From Roseibium sp. (GTDB taxonomy: Bacteria > Pseudomonadota > Alphaproteobacteria > Rhizobiales > Stappiaceae): a stretch of DNA of 64,000 nt. Below, piece by piece: positions 35,733-45,009 of this stretch. A program made the translations under genes and the position numbers. The stretch covers positions 78,313 to 142,312 of the forward strand of contig JAEPNV010000011.1 in assembly GCA_017643215.1 (NCBI GenBank), written 5' to 3'. The notes under the pieces are model-generated. The model ran no database searches. It was not told the DNA's origin and was given only the letters and a program-made list of their open reading frames with translations. Within the stretch, counting starts at the first letter, position 1; every line of letters starts with the position of its first letter.

Positions 35733-35978
35733 ATTATTCGCTTGTCCAATTGCTCTTTTTCAAGGTCGTCTGGCAAAAGCTTTATCGAAAGCAGCATTGA
35801 AACGCCAGCATGCCGATCGGCGTGGCCGAACACCAGACCGCGCTGCCCCTGCGTCCACTTGTTTCTGCCGAACCATCTGGTAAGGAGAGGAAGACAAAGG
35901 CGTCCCGCGGACAGCGGCCGGCGTTTTGGAGGAAAGGTTGAGGCCGTCACCCTCAACAGGAATCACAAGGCGAAGAGC

Positions 35979-36965
35979 ATGGCGAAAAAGAAGCCTGTTG
36001 TCGTGGTAACCCGCAAGCTTCCCGATGTCGTTGAGACCCGGATGCGGGAGTTGTTCGAAACACGGCTCAACGAGTCCGATCGCCCCTTCAGCCAGGCCGA
36101 GCTGGTGGACGCCGTCCGATCCGCCGATGTGCTCGTGCCGACCGTGACGGACCGGATCGATTCCTCGGTTTTGTCCCAGGCCGGCCCGAACCTGCAGCTG
36201 GTCGCCAATTTCGGCACCGGCGTCGACAATATCGACGTGGTGACCGCCAACAATCGCAGCATCAACGTGACCAACACGCCCGGTGTCCTGACCGAAGACA
36301 CCGCGGACATGACCATGGCATTGATGCTGGCCGTGCCGCGGCGCCTGATGTCCGGCATCAAGGCGCTGGAGGCCGGCGATTGGGCCGGCTGGTCGCCGAC
36401 CTGGATGCTGGGCCACCGGATCTGGGGCAAACGCCTCGGCATCATCGGCATGGGCCGGATCGGGCAAGCGGTCGCGCGGCGGGCCAAGGCCTTTGGCATG
36501 TCGATCCACTATCACAACCGGCGGCGCGTGCCGCAGCCGGTCGAGGACGCGCTCGAAGCGACCTATTGGGAAAGCCTCGATCAGATGCTGGCCCGGATGG
36601 ACGTTGTTTCCGTCCATTGCCCGCACACGCCGGCGACCTTCCATCTGCTGTCGGCCCGGCGGCTGAAATTGATGAAAAAGGACGCCTATGTGGTCAACAC
36701 CGCGCGCGGCGAGGTGATTGACGAAAACGCCCTGACCCGCATGCTGGAAGCCGGCGATCTTGCCGGCGCCGGCCTTGACGTGTTCGAGCATGAGCCGGCG
36801 GTCAATCCGAAGCTTGCGAACCTGGAGAGTGTGGTTCTCCTGCCGCATATGGGCTCGGCGACGATCGAGGGCCGCATCGAAATGGGCGAAAAGGTCATCA
36901 TCAACATCAAGACCTTCATGGACGGCCACCGCCCGCCGGATCGCGTCCTGCCGTCGATGCTTTGA
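35979..36965 (+). CDS. D-isomer-specific 2-hydroxyacid dehydrogenase
   Basis: 328 aa, likely a glyoxylate/hydroxypyruvate reductase-type NAD(P) enzyme. It has LGIIGMGRIGQAVARRAKAF for cofactor binding, VVNTARGEVIDENAL with the catalytic Arg, and VVLLPHMGSAT with the catalytic His; the Glu is in VFEHEPAVN. The start MAKKKPVVVVTRKLPD is chosen; the frame is open upstream to 35163, but that part is antisense to the SH3 gene. The natural substrate is not certain. Confidence 0.92.
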   Translation: MAKKKPVVVVTRKLPDVVETRMRELFETRLNESDRPFSQAELVDAVRSADVLVPTVTDRIDSSVLSQAGPNLQLVANFGTGVDNIDVVTANNRSINVTNTPGVLTEDTADMTMALMLAVPRRLMSGIKALEAGDWAGWSPTWMLGHRIWGKRLGIIGMGRIGQAVARRAKAFGMSIHYHNRRRVPQPVEDALEATYWESLDQMLARMDVVSVHCPHTPATFHLLSARRLKLMKKDAYVVNTARGEVIDENALTRMLEAGDLAGAGLDVFEHEPAVNPKLANLESVVLLPHMGSATIEGRIEMGEKVIINIKTFMDGHRPPDRVLPSML

Positions 36966-36983
36966 CCGCCATTCGCGGGATCG

Positions 36984-37700
36984 TTAAAGACCGTATTTCT
37001 TCCACAACGCGTCGTCGCCCATCCCCCCGATGAATGCCTGGTGCGCTTTCAGCTCCGCGTCCGTCAGTCTGGGGTTGAGCGGAACCGGCCGTTGCCGGGC
37101 GGGACGCGACACAAGGCTGCCGCCAATTTCGCCGTCCGCGCCATCTTGGCCGCTGCCATCCGTCTCGACAACCAGACTCAACGCGGTCTGCTTGCCGCCG
37201 ATCAGCTCAAGATAGACTTCAGCGAGGAGTTCGGCATCAAGAAGGGCCCCGTGTTTGGTGCGGCGGGAGTTGTCGATGCCGTATCTGGCGCACAGGGCAT
37301 CCAGGGAATTTGGGCCCATCGGATGTTTGCGCCGCGCCAGTTCCAGCGTATCGAGGACCTGGGCGTTGAGAATCACCCGCCGGGCTGCCCGTTCCAGCTC
37401 CATATTGATGAAGCCCATGTCAAACGACGCGTTGTGAATGACCAGGGTGGCATCACTGACGAAGTCCAAGAACCTGTCAGCCACGTCGGCGAATTTCGGT
37501 TTATCGGCAAGAAACTCCTCGGACAGGCCGTGGACATTGAAAGCCTCGACCGGCATGTCCCGTTCCGGATTGATATAGACGTGAAATGACTTTCCCGTCG
37601 GCACGTGGTTGATGAGTTCAACGCCGCCGATTTCAACAAGCCGGTCGCCGCCCCGCGGATTGAGACCCGTCGTTTCCGTATCGAAGGAAATTTCACGCAT
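36984..37700 (-). CDS. dnaQ: DNA polymerase III epsilon subunit
   Basis: 3'-5' proofreading exonuclease of the replicative polymerase. The 238-aa DEDDh protein has ISFDTETTGLNPRGGDRLVE (Exo I), VIHNASFDMGFINMEL (Exo II) and NSRRTKHGALLDAELLAEVY (Exo III, with catalytic His and Asp). The start MREISFDTETTGL is clear; a longer frame to 38027 is not supported. The gene follows coaE. Confidence 0.96.
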   Translation of the reverse strand: MREISFDTETTGLNPRGGDRLVEIGGVELINHVPTGKSFHVYINPERDMPVEAFNVHGLSEEFLADKPKFADVADRFLDFVSDATLVIHNASFDMGFINMELERAARRVILNAQVLDTLELARRKHPMGPNSLDALCARYGIDNSRRTKHGALLDAELLAEVYLELIGGKQTALSLVVETDGSGQDGADGEIGGSLVSRPARQRPVPLNPRLTDAELKAHQAFIGGMGDDALWKKYGL

Positions 37701-37810
37701 ATCTTGCCTCTTTGCCTTCCGCCATGGTGCAGGACGGGCCCAGCATGGCAAGCCATCATGGCGGTTTTCCCCGATCTTGGCGTTAGAACCGCCAAAATCG
37801 TGGCCCGGAT

Positions 37811-38398
37811 TTAAGGAAGCGGGGACAGCGCTCTCAAGATCGCGTCGACCGCGCGGTCGGCGGCATCGAAACGACCCCCGGTATCGATGACAAAATGGGC
37901 CCGCCGGCGTTTTTCTGCATCGGACATCTGGCGGCTCAAGATCGCCGCGAACCGGTCCTCCGTCATGCCTGGGCGAGCCAGGACCCGCGCCCGCTGGATG
38001 TCGGCGCTGGCCGAGACCACGACACACACATCGACCCGGGTGTGTCCGCCGGTTTCAAAGAGCAAAGGGATATCGAGCACGACCGCGCGGCGCCGCTGAT
38101 CGCGGGCCCGATCCAGGAACGCGATCTCATCTTCCCGCACCAGCGGATGGACAATCGCTTCCAGCCGGCGCATCGCCTCGGGCTTGTCCAGAACCTCGCC
38201 CGACAGCCGGGTGCGATCCACCACACCGTCGACGGTCGTTCCGGGGAATGCGCTTTCGATCAAGGGCGCGGCACGTCCGGCATAGAGCCGGTGGACCGCT
38301 GCATCCGCGTCGTATCCGGGAACACCCCGCTTGGCAAACCGCAGCGTCGTCGTCGATTTGCCCATCCCGATCGACCCGGTCAGGCCGATCTTGATCAC
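37811..38398 (-). CDS. coaE: dephospho-CoA kinase
   Basis: Phosphorylates the ribose of dephospho-CoA in the last step of CoA synthesis. The 195-aa protein has the P-loop GLTGSIGMGKSTTTLRFA and the VDRTRLSGEVLD and LEAIVHPLVREDE segments of the family. It begins with GTG that overlaps the aroE stop (GTGA). Confidence 0.97.
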   Translation of the reverse strand: MIKIGLTGSIGMGKSTTTLRFAKRGVPGYDADAAVHRLYAGRAAPLIESAFPGTTVDGVVDRTRLSGEVLDKPEAMRRLEAIVHPLVREDEIAFLDRARDQRRRAVVLDIPLLFETGGHTRVDVCVVVSASADIQRARVLARPGMTEDRFAAILSRQMSDAEKRRRAHFVIDTGGRFDAADRAVDAILRALSPLP

Positions 38399-39240
38399 GG
38401 CGCCACTCCCATGTCCTTGAGCACCAGGTCGCGCACCGTCTCATCCACCTCCGGCTGGCGGCCAAACCATTTTTCAAATCCGGGCACGGCCTGGTGCAAA
38501 AGCATGCCAAGCCCGTCGACCACCGGATTTCCGCGCTGGCGCGCCTGTTTCAACAATTCGGTTTCAACCGGGACATACACAATATCGGTGACAAGCGCGG
38601 AGACGGGCAGGGGTGATAGGTCGACCCGCAGCGGATCTTTTCCCGTCATTCCAAGGGCCGTGGTGTTCACCAGAACGGAGGCGTTATCCAGGATTTTCCC
38701 CAGGTTGTCCCAGGAATGGGCAATCGTTTGGGAACCGAACGTCTCTTGGATGTCCCGTGCTTTTTGCAAGGTGCGATTGACGATGTGCACAGTTGTGAAT
38801 TTGCGCTCCAGCAATGCCCACACGATTGCACGGGCCGCGCCGCCGGCGCCCAGAACCACCGCCGATCCTGCCTTCCGATCCCAACCGGGCGCCTGTTGAT
38901 CGAGGTTCCCCAGAAAACCCAATCCATCGGTGTTGGACCCATGGAGCCGGCCGTCATCATCCAGCCACAACGTGTTCGCCGCACCCATGGCCTGTGCGGC
39001 CTCGTCCAGAATATCGCAGGCCCGGGCCGCCACTTCCTTGTGCGGCACGGTGACATTGCAGCCGACAAGTCCGGAGCCGGCGAAATCCCGATAGAATGAA
39101 AACGCGGTTTCCGGCGGCACGGCGCGGGCAACATAAGAGCCCTCAATGCCATATTTTTTCAGCCAATAGCCATGGATCACCGGCGACCGGGAATGGTCCA
39201 CCGGCCAACCGGTCACAGCCGCTTTCTTTAACCTGCTCAT
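38395..39240 (-). CDS. aroE: shikimate dehydrogenase
   Basis: Reduces 3-dehydroshikimate to shikimate with NADPH. The 281-aa protein has the substrate motif [29 protein letters not shown] with the catalytic Lys, NTDGLGF with the Asp, and the NADP loop [12 protein letters not shown]. The start [15 protein letters not shown] overlaps the maf stop (ATGA). Confidence 0.97.
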   Translation of the reverse strand: MSRLKKAAVTGWPVDHSRSPVIHGYWLKKYGIEGSYVARAVPPETAFSFYRDFAGSGLVGCNVTVPHKEVAARACDILDEAAQAMGAANTLWLDDDGRLHGSNTDGLGFLGNLDQQAPGWDRKAGSAVVLGAGGAARAIVWALLERKFTTVHIVNRTLQKARDIQETFGSQTIAHSWDNLGKILDNASVLVNTTALGMTGKDPLRVDLSPLPVSALVTDIVYVPVETELLKQARQRGNPVVDGLGMLLHQAVPGFEKWFGRQPEVDETVRDLVLKDMGVAP

Positions 39241-39830
39241 CGTTCCAGGACGCCTTGTTTGCGCAATTCGTCCAAAAGCGGCAGGAGCGGCAGTCCGAGA
39301 ATGGTGAAGTAGTCCCCCTCGATCCGTTCGAACAACTGAATTCCGCGACCCTCGAGCTGATAGGCACCGACGCTGGACAGCGCGGCTTCCCCGACATCGG
39401 CCAGATAGTGCCCGACAAAGGCCGGGCTGAAGGCCCGCATGGTCAACCGGGCAACGGATATGTGACGCCACAGGGTTTCACCGCCGCGCGCCAACACCAC
39501 GGCAGACCAGAGTTCATGGGTTTTTCCAGCGAATTTAAGCAATTGCCGGCGGGCCGCGGCCATGTCTTCCGGTTTGGTGTGCCGCGCGCCATCGAACGCC
39601 AAAATCTGGTCGGCGGCGATCACGAGCTTCTCCGGCCGCCGGCTGGAGACATCCTGCGCTTTGGCTTCGGCCAGGACGCTTGCCAGATCGTCCGGTGAAA
39701 ACCCGGCCTCCAAAAGCGGCGCTTCAACGGCGCGCTCGTCGATCTCAGACGGTTCAACCTCGAATTCGAGGCCCGCGTTTTTTAACAATTCAGCGCGAAT
39801 GCGGCTCCCACTGGCCAGGATCAACGACAT
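39237..39830 (-). CDS. maf: Maf-like nucleoside triphosphate pyrophosphatase
   Basis: Hydrolyses non-canonical or modified nucleotides to their monophosphates. The 197-aa protein starts [20 protein letters not shown] with the S-x-S-R-x-x-L-L motif, and has DERAVEAP and [12 protein letters not shown] as in the family. Its exact substrate class is not determined. It is coupled to aroE. Confidence 0.93.
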   Translation of the reverse strand: MSLILASGSRIRAELLKNAGLEFEVEPSEIDERAVEAPLLEAGFSPDDLASVLAEAKAQDVSSRRPEKLVIAADQILAFDGARHTKPEDMAAARRQLLKFAGKTHELWSAVVLARGGETLWRHISVARLTMRAFSPAFVGHYLADVGEAALSSVGAYQLEGRGIQLFERIEGDYFTILGLPLLPLLDELRKQGVLER

Positions 39831-39858
39831 GGAAGATCCTCAAGCCGGAATTCTTGTG

Positions 39859-40704
39859 TCATTGGGCCTCCAGGGATCGTGTGGTCTTGTAGGTCTTATA
39901 CAGCGTCAGGATTTCAGCGGCGGTTTCTTCAACCGACCGGCGGGTTACGTCGATGATTGGCCAGCCGTTTTCCGAACACATGCGCCGGGTCATGGTGATC
40001 TCGCGCGCAATTTCGCTCCGGTCCACATAAGTATCATTATAACCATCTGAATTCATGGATAAAACCCTGTTCCGCCGGATTTGCTGGATACGTTCGGCAG
40101 ATGCCATGAGCCCGACGATCAAGGGTTTTTCCAGGTTCAAGACGTGCGGCGGCAAGGGAATTCCGGGAACAAGGGGCACATTGGCGGCTTTGATGCCCCG
40201 ATTGGCCAGATAAATGCAGGTCGGTGTTTTCGATGTCCGCGAAATACCGATCAATACGATGTCCGCCGATTCCAGATCGTCCCAGACCTGCCCGTCATCA
40301 TGCATCATCGTGTAGTTGAGGGCTTCCATCCGTTTGAAATACTCAGCATCCAATTCGTGCTGGCCGCCGACCCGATGGGTCTGGGTCACGTTCAAGTAGG
40401 ATTGGAAGACCCCAAAGACCGGATCGAGGATATTGACAAACGGGACACCCAACTCACGGCATTTGTGTTCGAGCCGGCCGGCGATCTCCACATCCACCAG
40501 CGTGTACAGCACGATCCCCGGCGCGGCCTCGATTTCACTGATCACCCGGTCCAACTGCTTTTGCGTGCGGACCAGGGGGTAAACGTGTTCGATCGCCTGG
40601 ACGTTTTCATATTGAACGGTCGCAGCCCGCGAGACCGTCATCAACGTTTCGCCGGTGGAATCGGACACCAGGTGAAGATGAAAATAATGTCTGGACGGAT
40701 TCAC
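39859..40704 (-). CDS. ppsR: pyruvate phosphate dikinase regulatory protein (DUF299)
   Basis: Bifunctional kinase/phosphorylase that switches PPDK or PEP synthase off and on. The 281-aa protein has YFHLHLVSDSTGETL at the start and the nucleotide-binding loop VLIGISRTSKTPTCIYLANRG. A GTG start giving VNPSRHYFHLHL is preferred; an upstream TTG at 40740 extends it by 12 codons. It is the first gene of ppsR-maf-aroE-coaE-dnaQ, next to the candidate origin. Confidence 0.92.
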   Translation of the reverse strand: MNPSRHYFHLHLVSDSTGETLMTVSRAATVQYENVQAIEHVYPLVRTQKQLDRVISEIEAAPGIVLYTLVDVEIAGRLEHKCRELGVPFVNILDPVFGVFQSYLNVTQTHRVGGQHELDAEYFKRMEALNYTMMHDDGQVWDDLESADIVLIGISRTSKTPTCIYLANRGIKAANVPLVPGIPLPPHVLNLEKPLIVGLMASAERIQQIRRNRVLSMNSDGYNDTYVDRSEIAREITMTRRMCSENGWPIIDVTRRSVEETAAEILTLYKTYKTTRSLEAQ

Positions 40705-41130
40705 GAAATCATCCCCAGGGATGTTGATGGATTGGGGCAATTCCCGCTGGCGGCCATCCGCGCTCCGCGTTGTCCCCGCAGGCGCGAATTTATGAACAGA
40801 TCGTTAAGGAGTGGCAAACTTATGCGAAATGATCCCGGCTGGTTGTGAATTAACACACATCGCTGCCATCATCGACAGATTGTCCCCGGTTGCCTCATTC
40901 TTTAACAAAGGGTTACCCGATATTTAAGCCATTGCACAAACTCTATTTTTCCGATTATCGACTCCTGACCAAAACAGGTTGTCCAATTTACCGGAGCGTT
41001 TATGCTGACGCGCTCTTCGATGTGGATGCTGGTGGATAGAAAATGATTCCGGCAATTCACGGACAATCAAAAAAAACAGATTCAAATAAGAATCTTATTT
41101 AAGGGAAAAGGTGGAGGGGACTTCGATCTC
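40705..41130. other. candidate chromosomal replication origin region
   Basis: This gap between divergent ppsR and hemE is richer in A+T than the genes around it. In several alphaproteobacteria (Caulobacter, Sinorhizobium) oriC lies next to hemE. DnaA-box-like 9-mers include TTATGAACA (one mismatch to TTATNCACA) and, reversed, TGTGGATGC and GGTGGATAG (two mismatches each). TTAACAAAGGGTTAC resembles a CtrA site (TTAA-N7-TTAA, one mismatch), and the palindrome AAATAAGA-A-TCTTATTT is at 41084-41100. No perfect DnaA box is present, so this is an inference from context. Confidence 0.5.
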
Positions 41131-42159
41131 ATGAAATCGGAAGACCGGGCTGTGATGCGGGTATTGGCTGGAGAAAAGCTTTGGCCGCCCCCCATTTGGA
41201 TGATGCGTCAAGCCGGGCGTTATCTGCCCGAGTACCGGGAAACCCGGAAGAAAGCCGCCAACTTTTTGGAGTTTTGTTATTCACCGGACCTGGCAACGGA
41301 AGTGACGTTGCAGCCTATCCGCCGATACGGTTTTGATGCGTCGATCCTGTTTTCCGACATCTTCGTGGTTCCCGATGCGATCGGATATCCGGTTCGCTTT
41401 GAAGAGGGACGTGGACCGGTCCTGGAACCCCTCTCCGCGCAACGTGTCGAAGCCCTTGATCAGGACCGGGCTGAGAAGCATCTTCATCCGGTCATTGAAA
41501 CGGTCAGCCGGCTGCGGCGGGACCTGCCTTCTGAAACGACCCTGCTTGGCTTTTGCGGCGCGCCCTGGACCGTGGCGTGTTATTCCGTCGCAGGCCACAC
41601 GACCCCGGAGCAAACCGCGGCGCGGGTTGGCGCCTACCATGATCCGGACTTGATGCAGTGGTTCATCGACGCGCTTGTTGTTGCCTCTATCCGGTATCTG
41701 ATCCGCCAGCTCGATGCGGGTGCGGACGCGGTGCAAATCTTCGACACGTGGGCCGGGGTACTGGACGATGCCGGCTTTCAAAGATGGTCCATCGCGCCAA
41801 CAAAGGCGATTGTCGATGGGGTGAAAGCGCAGCGGCCGGACGCAAAGATCATTGGTTTTCCCAAAGCGTCGTCGGCGCGTCTGGCAACCTATGTGGCCGG
41901 TACAGGCGTTGATGCGGTCGGCTTCGACTGGACGGCGCCCGATCACGTCGCGCTGGACATCCAAAGGACGGTTCCGGTTCAGGGAAATCTGGATCCCATG
42001 CGCCTGGTGGCCGGAGGCGCGGCGCTTGATGAAGGGATCGACCATATCCTGCGAACCTTCAACAATGGCCCGTTCATCTTCAATCTCGGACATGGGGTGA
42101 CACCAGACGCGGATCCGGACAATGTCGCCCGCATGGTTGACCGGGTGAAGAAGGGTTAG
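41131..42159 (+). CDS. hemE: uroporphyrinogen decarboxylase
   Basis: Decarboxylates uroporphyrinogen III to coproporphyrinogen III in haem synthesis. The 342-aa barrel has PPIWMMRQAGRYLPEYR with the invariant Arg residues and FSDIFVVPDAIGYPV with the catalytic Asp. GGAGGGG lies 13 bases before the ATG. It heads hemE-hemJ. Confidence 0.98.
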   Translation: MKSEDRAVMRVLAGEKLWPPPIWMMRQAGRYLPEYRETRKKAANFLEFCYSPDLATEVTLQPIRRYGFDASILFSDIFVVPDAIGYPVRFEEGRGPVLEPLSAQRVEALDQDRAEKHLHPVIETVSRLRRDLPSETTLLGFCGAPWTVACYSVAGHTTPEQTAARVGAYHDPDLMQWFIDALVVASIRYLIRQLDAGADAVQIFDTWAGVLDDAGFQRWSIAPTKAIVDGVKAQRPDAKIIGFPKASSARLATYVAGTGVDAVGFDWTAPDHVALDIQRTVPVQGNLDPMRLVAGGAALDEGIDHILRTFNNGPFIFNLGHGVTPDADPDNVARMVDRVKKG

Positions 42160-42164
42160 ACGCG

Positions 42165-42593
42165 GTGGATCTTTACAGTTGGGTCAAGTCCATTCATGTG
42201 ATTTCGATCATCGCCTGGATGGCCGGTATGCTCTATTTGCCGCGGCTTTTCGTCTATCACGTGGATGCGGCCACCGGCTCTGAAAAGTCGGAGACCTTCA
42301 AGGTCATGGAACGGCGGTTGCTGAAGGCGATCATGACGCCGGCGATGATTGCATCTTGGGTGTTCGGATTGTGGGCGGCTTACGAGATTGGGGCGTTCAA
42401 AGAGGGGTGGTTTCACGCCAAGCTGACCCTGGTTATCTTGCTCTCAGGGGCTCACGGTTATCTCGCCACATGCGTAAAACGGTTTGCGCGGGACGAGAAC
42501 ACGCAGACGGCCCGCTTTTACCGGATCCTCAACGAGATCCCGACGGTTTTGATGATCGTCATTGTGATTTTGGTGATTGGAAAACCGTTTTAA
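42165..42593 (+). CDS. hemJ: protoporphyrinogen IX oxidase HemJ
   Basis: Oxidises protoporphyrinogen IX to protoporphyrin IX in the inner membrane. The 142-aa protein has about four helices; WVKSIHVISIIAWMAGMLYL with the conserved His is typical of HemJ. It starts at GTG five bases after the hemE stop, so the two genes are co-transcribed. Confidence 0.95.
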   Translation: MDLYSWVKSIHVISIIAWMAGMLYLPRLFVYHVDAATGSEKSETFKVMERRLLKAIMTPAMIASWVFGLWAAYEIGAFKEGWFHAKLTLVILLSGAHGYLATCVKRFARDENTQTARFYRILNEIPTVLMIVIVILVIGKPF

Positions 42594-42675
42594 GAGGCGA
42601 ACGGGCGGCTCGCCACAGCGGATTTAGGTGGGTGTCTGGATCTGTGCTGCGGGTTCAATAATGACATGCGTATTT

Positions 42676-42693
42676 GCAAGTCTGCGGACTTGC
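42676..42693 (+). terminator. hairpin in the hemJ-rho gap
   Basis: GCAAGTC-TGCG-GACTTGC gives a perfect 7-bp stem in the leader of rho. No T-run follows, so it may be part of the rho leader rather than a terminator of hemJ. Confidence 0.4.
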
Positions 42694-42884
42694 GAAAGCA
42701 GTTAAAACAGCTTATCGTCCGGGCAACTTCCAATCGGCATCCGCATGGTTCAACGTGCGTGGTACGCCGACGTCTACCCTAGACTTATCTGGCAGTTCCC
42801 TCAGTTCACTTCTGAAGAGCCTGTGCCCACATGGCGCAGAAGTACCCCCAAGATACCCTAGTCCATAGAAACGATCCCAACTTC

Positions 42885-44150
42885 ATGCGGGAAATGAAAC
42901 TCAAAGATCTTAAAGAAAAAACGCCGACCGAACTTCTGCAATTCGCCGAAGAGCTCGAAGTCGAAAACGCCAGCACGATGCGCAAACAGGAGCTCATGTT
43001 TGCGATCTTGAAAAATCTGGCGGCCCAGGATGTGGAGATCGTCGGCGAAGGCGTCGTCGAGGTTCTTCAGGACGGTTTTGGTTTTCTCCGTTCGCCCGAC
43101 GCGAACTACCTTCCGGGTCCCGATGACATTTACGTGTCTCCCTCCCAGATCCGCCGTTTTTCGCTGCGCACGGGCGATACGGTCGAAGGCCAGATCCGGA
43201 GTCCGAAGGAAGGCGAACGCTATTTCGCGCTTTTGAAGGTCAACACGATCAATTTCGAGGAACCGGAAAAGGCCCGTCACAAGGTCCATTTCGACAACTT
43301 GACGCCGCTTTATCCGGACGAACGGTTCAAGATGGAGATCGAGGATCCGACCAAAAAGGATCTGTCGTCCAGAGTGATCGATCTGGTGGCGCCCCTTGGC
43401 AAGGGCCAGCGCGGATTGATCACGGCGCCGCCGCGGACCGGTAAGACCGTGTTCTTGCAGAACATCGCCCAATCGATCACGACCAACCATCCCGAATGTT
43501 ATCTGATCGTTCTTCTGATCGACGAGCGTCCGGAAGAAGTGACCGACATGCAGCGGACGGTGAAGGGCGAGGTGGTCTCCTCCACGTTCGATGAGCCGGC
43601 GTCCCGCCACGTCCAGGTCGCCGAGATGGTGATCGAGAAGGCGAAGCGTCTCACCGAACATGGACGTGATGTCGTCATCCTCCTGGATTCCATTACCCGC
43701 CTTGGACGGGCGTATAACACGGTCGTGCCGTCTTCGGGCAAGGTCCTGACCGGCGGTGTCGACGCCAATGCGCTTCAGCGTCCAAAACGGTTCTTCGGGG
43801 CGGCCCGGAACATTGAGGAAGGCGGGTCGCTAACGATTATCGCCACGGCTTTGATCGACACGGGCAGCCGTATGGACGAGGTGATCTTCGAGGAATTCAA
43901 GGGCACCGGTAACTCTGAAATCATCCTCGACCGGAAGATCTCCGACAAACGGGTTTATCCTGCGATCGATATTCAGCGGTCCGGGACGCGGAAAGAAGAG
44001 CTCCTTGTGCCTGCCGAACGCCTCAAGAAGACGTTCGTGTTGCGGCGGATCCTCAATCCGATGGGAACGGTTGATGCGATCGAGTTCCTGTTGGGCAAGC
44101 TGAAGCAGACCAAATCGAATGATGATTTCTTCGACAGCATGAACACGTGA
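42885..44150 (+). CDS. rho: transcription termination factor Rho
   Basis: RNA-dependent ATPase/helicase that ends transcription. The 421-aa form starts [18 protein letters not shown]; an ATG at 42831 adds 18 residues not usual in the family. The RNA-binding domain has [20 protein letters not shown]; the ATPase has the Walker A motif [15 protein letters not shown], and [14 protein letters not shown] is the Walker B region. It follows hemE-hemJ, as in many rhizobia. Confidence 0.97.
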   Translation: MREMKLKDLKEKTPTELLQFAEELEVENASTMRKQELMFAILKNLAAQDVEIVGEGVVEVLQDGFGFLRSPDANYLPGPDDIYVSPSQIRRFSLRTGDTVEGQIRSPKEGERYFALLKVNTINFEEPEKARHKVHFDNLTPLYPDERFKMEIEDPTKKDLSSRVIDLVAPLGKGQRGLITAPPRTGKTVFLQNIAQSITTNHPECYLIVLLIDERPEEVTDMQRTVKGEVVSSTFDEPASRHVQVAEMVIEKAKRLTEHGRDVVILLDSITRLGRAYNTVVPSSGKVLTGGVDANALQRPKRFFGAARNIEEGGSLTIIATALIDTGSRMDEVIFEEFKGTGNSEIILDRKISDKRVYPAIDIQRSGTRKEELLVPAERLKKTFVLRRILNPMGTVDAIEFLLGKLKQTKSNDDFFDSMNT

Positions 44151-44184
44151 TTTTGATTCGGCGACGTATCAACCTGGCAATGTG

Positions 44185-44214
44185 AGGGCGCGGCGGTCTC
44201 CGGCGCGCCCTTTG
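44185..44214 (+). terminator. rho-gene terminator hairpin
   Basis: AGGGCGCG pairs with CGCGCCCT around an 11-nt loop, followed by TTG; 35 bp after the rho stop. Confidence 0.6.
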
Positions 44215-44269
44215 CCTTACAAGCCAGGCCTGTCACGTGAATCGGGCAATTGAATCGGATGCAAAACGG

Positions 44270-44875
44270 ATGACACCGACAGCGCGACTTGAAACCAACC
44301 GGTTCGTGATCCGGCCCTGGCGGGAGGATGATCTTGACGCGGCCGCCGAGATCTGTGCTGATCCTGAGGTCATGCGGTATTTTCCGGCCGTCATGTCCCG
44401 AATGGAAACCACTCATTTCATCAACAGGGCCATGGAAAAGCATCGCAAGGATGGATTTTGCTTCAGCCCGGTGATCGATAAGACCGACGGCGAGTTCTTG
44501 GGATTTGTCGGCTTGAGCCGGCCGACATACAAGGCGCCGCTGCCATTTGACCCCTGCGTTGAGATCGGCTGGCGTCTGAAGCGATCGGCATGGGGAAAGG
44601 GCGTTGCAAGCGAGGCGGCCCGGGCCTGGCTTCGATTCGGATTCGAAACCTTGAAACTCTCTGAGATCGTCTCGTTTACCGCACGCCAGAACATGCCGTC
44701 CCAGAAGGTCATGAAACGGATTGGCATGACCAGGGACCGGGACGGTGATTTTGAGCATCCCGCGTTGGATTTGGGTGACGATCTGTCGTGGCATGTCTTG
44801 TACCGGCTCACGTCGGCAGATTGGCGGGCGGCTGATTCACGTGAAACATCCGTGTTCTTGAGCCCAAGCGGCTGA
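44270..44875 (+). CDS. GNAT-family N-acetyltransferase (RimJ/RimL type)
   Basis: 201 aa, starting MTPTARLETNRFVIRPWRE; an upstream GTG at 44237 is an alternative. It has EIGWRLKRSAWGKGVASEAARAW with the acetyl-CoA loop and FTARQNMPSQKVMKRIGM, the usual C-terminal motif. The protein substrate is unknown. The 3' end of the gene contains a parS-like site at 44833-44848, which encodes DSRET. Confidence 0.88.
   Translation: MTPTARLETNRFVIRPWREDDLDAAAEICADPEVMRYFPAVMSRMETTHFINRAMEKHRKDGFCFSPVIDKTDGEFLGFVGLSRPTYKAPLPFDPCVEIGWRLKRSAWGKGVASEAARAWLRFGFETLKLSEIVSFTARQNMPSQKVMKRIGMTRDRDGDFEHPALDLGDDLSWHVLYRLTSADWRAADSRETSVFLSPSG
44833..44848. promoter_or_regulatory. parS-like ParB binding site 1
   Basis: TGATTCACGTGAAACA, one mismatch to the consensus TGTTTCACGTGAAACA. 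It lies in the GNAT coding end, about 6 kb before parB. Confidence 0.85.
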
Positions 44876-45009
44876 CGGTCGGATTGGCGTTTCGCGCTTG
44901 ATCGAATCGGCTGCGAAACGCCTGCTCGTCATATTCAATGCCCACGATCCGCGTCCGATGTCAGCATATGTGGGACAAACGAAAAAACCTTCGAACCGGA
45001 AAAGCGCCC

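Noticed and set aside
35163..35978. N-terminal extension of the hydroxyacid dehydrogenase frame
   Set aside because: It lies antisense to the SH3 protein and is not found in this dehydrogenase family; the start at 35979 gives the normal length.
44229..44244. Fifth parS-like site
   Set aside because: Only the central CACGTG and part of the flanks match; about five mismatches to consensus.
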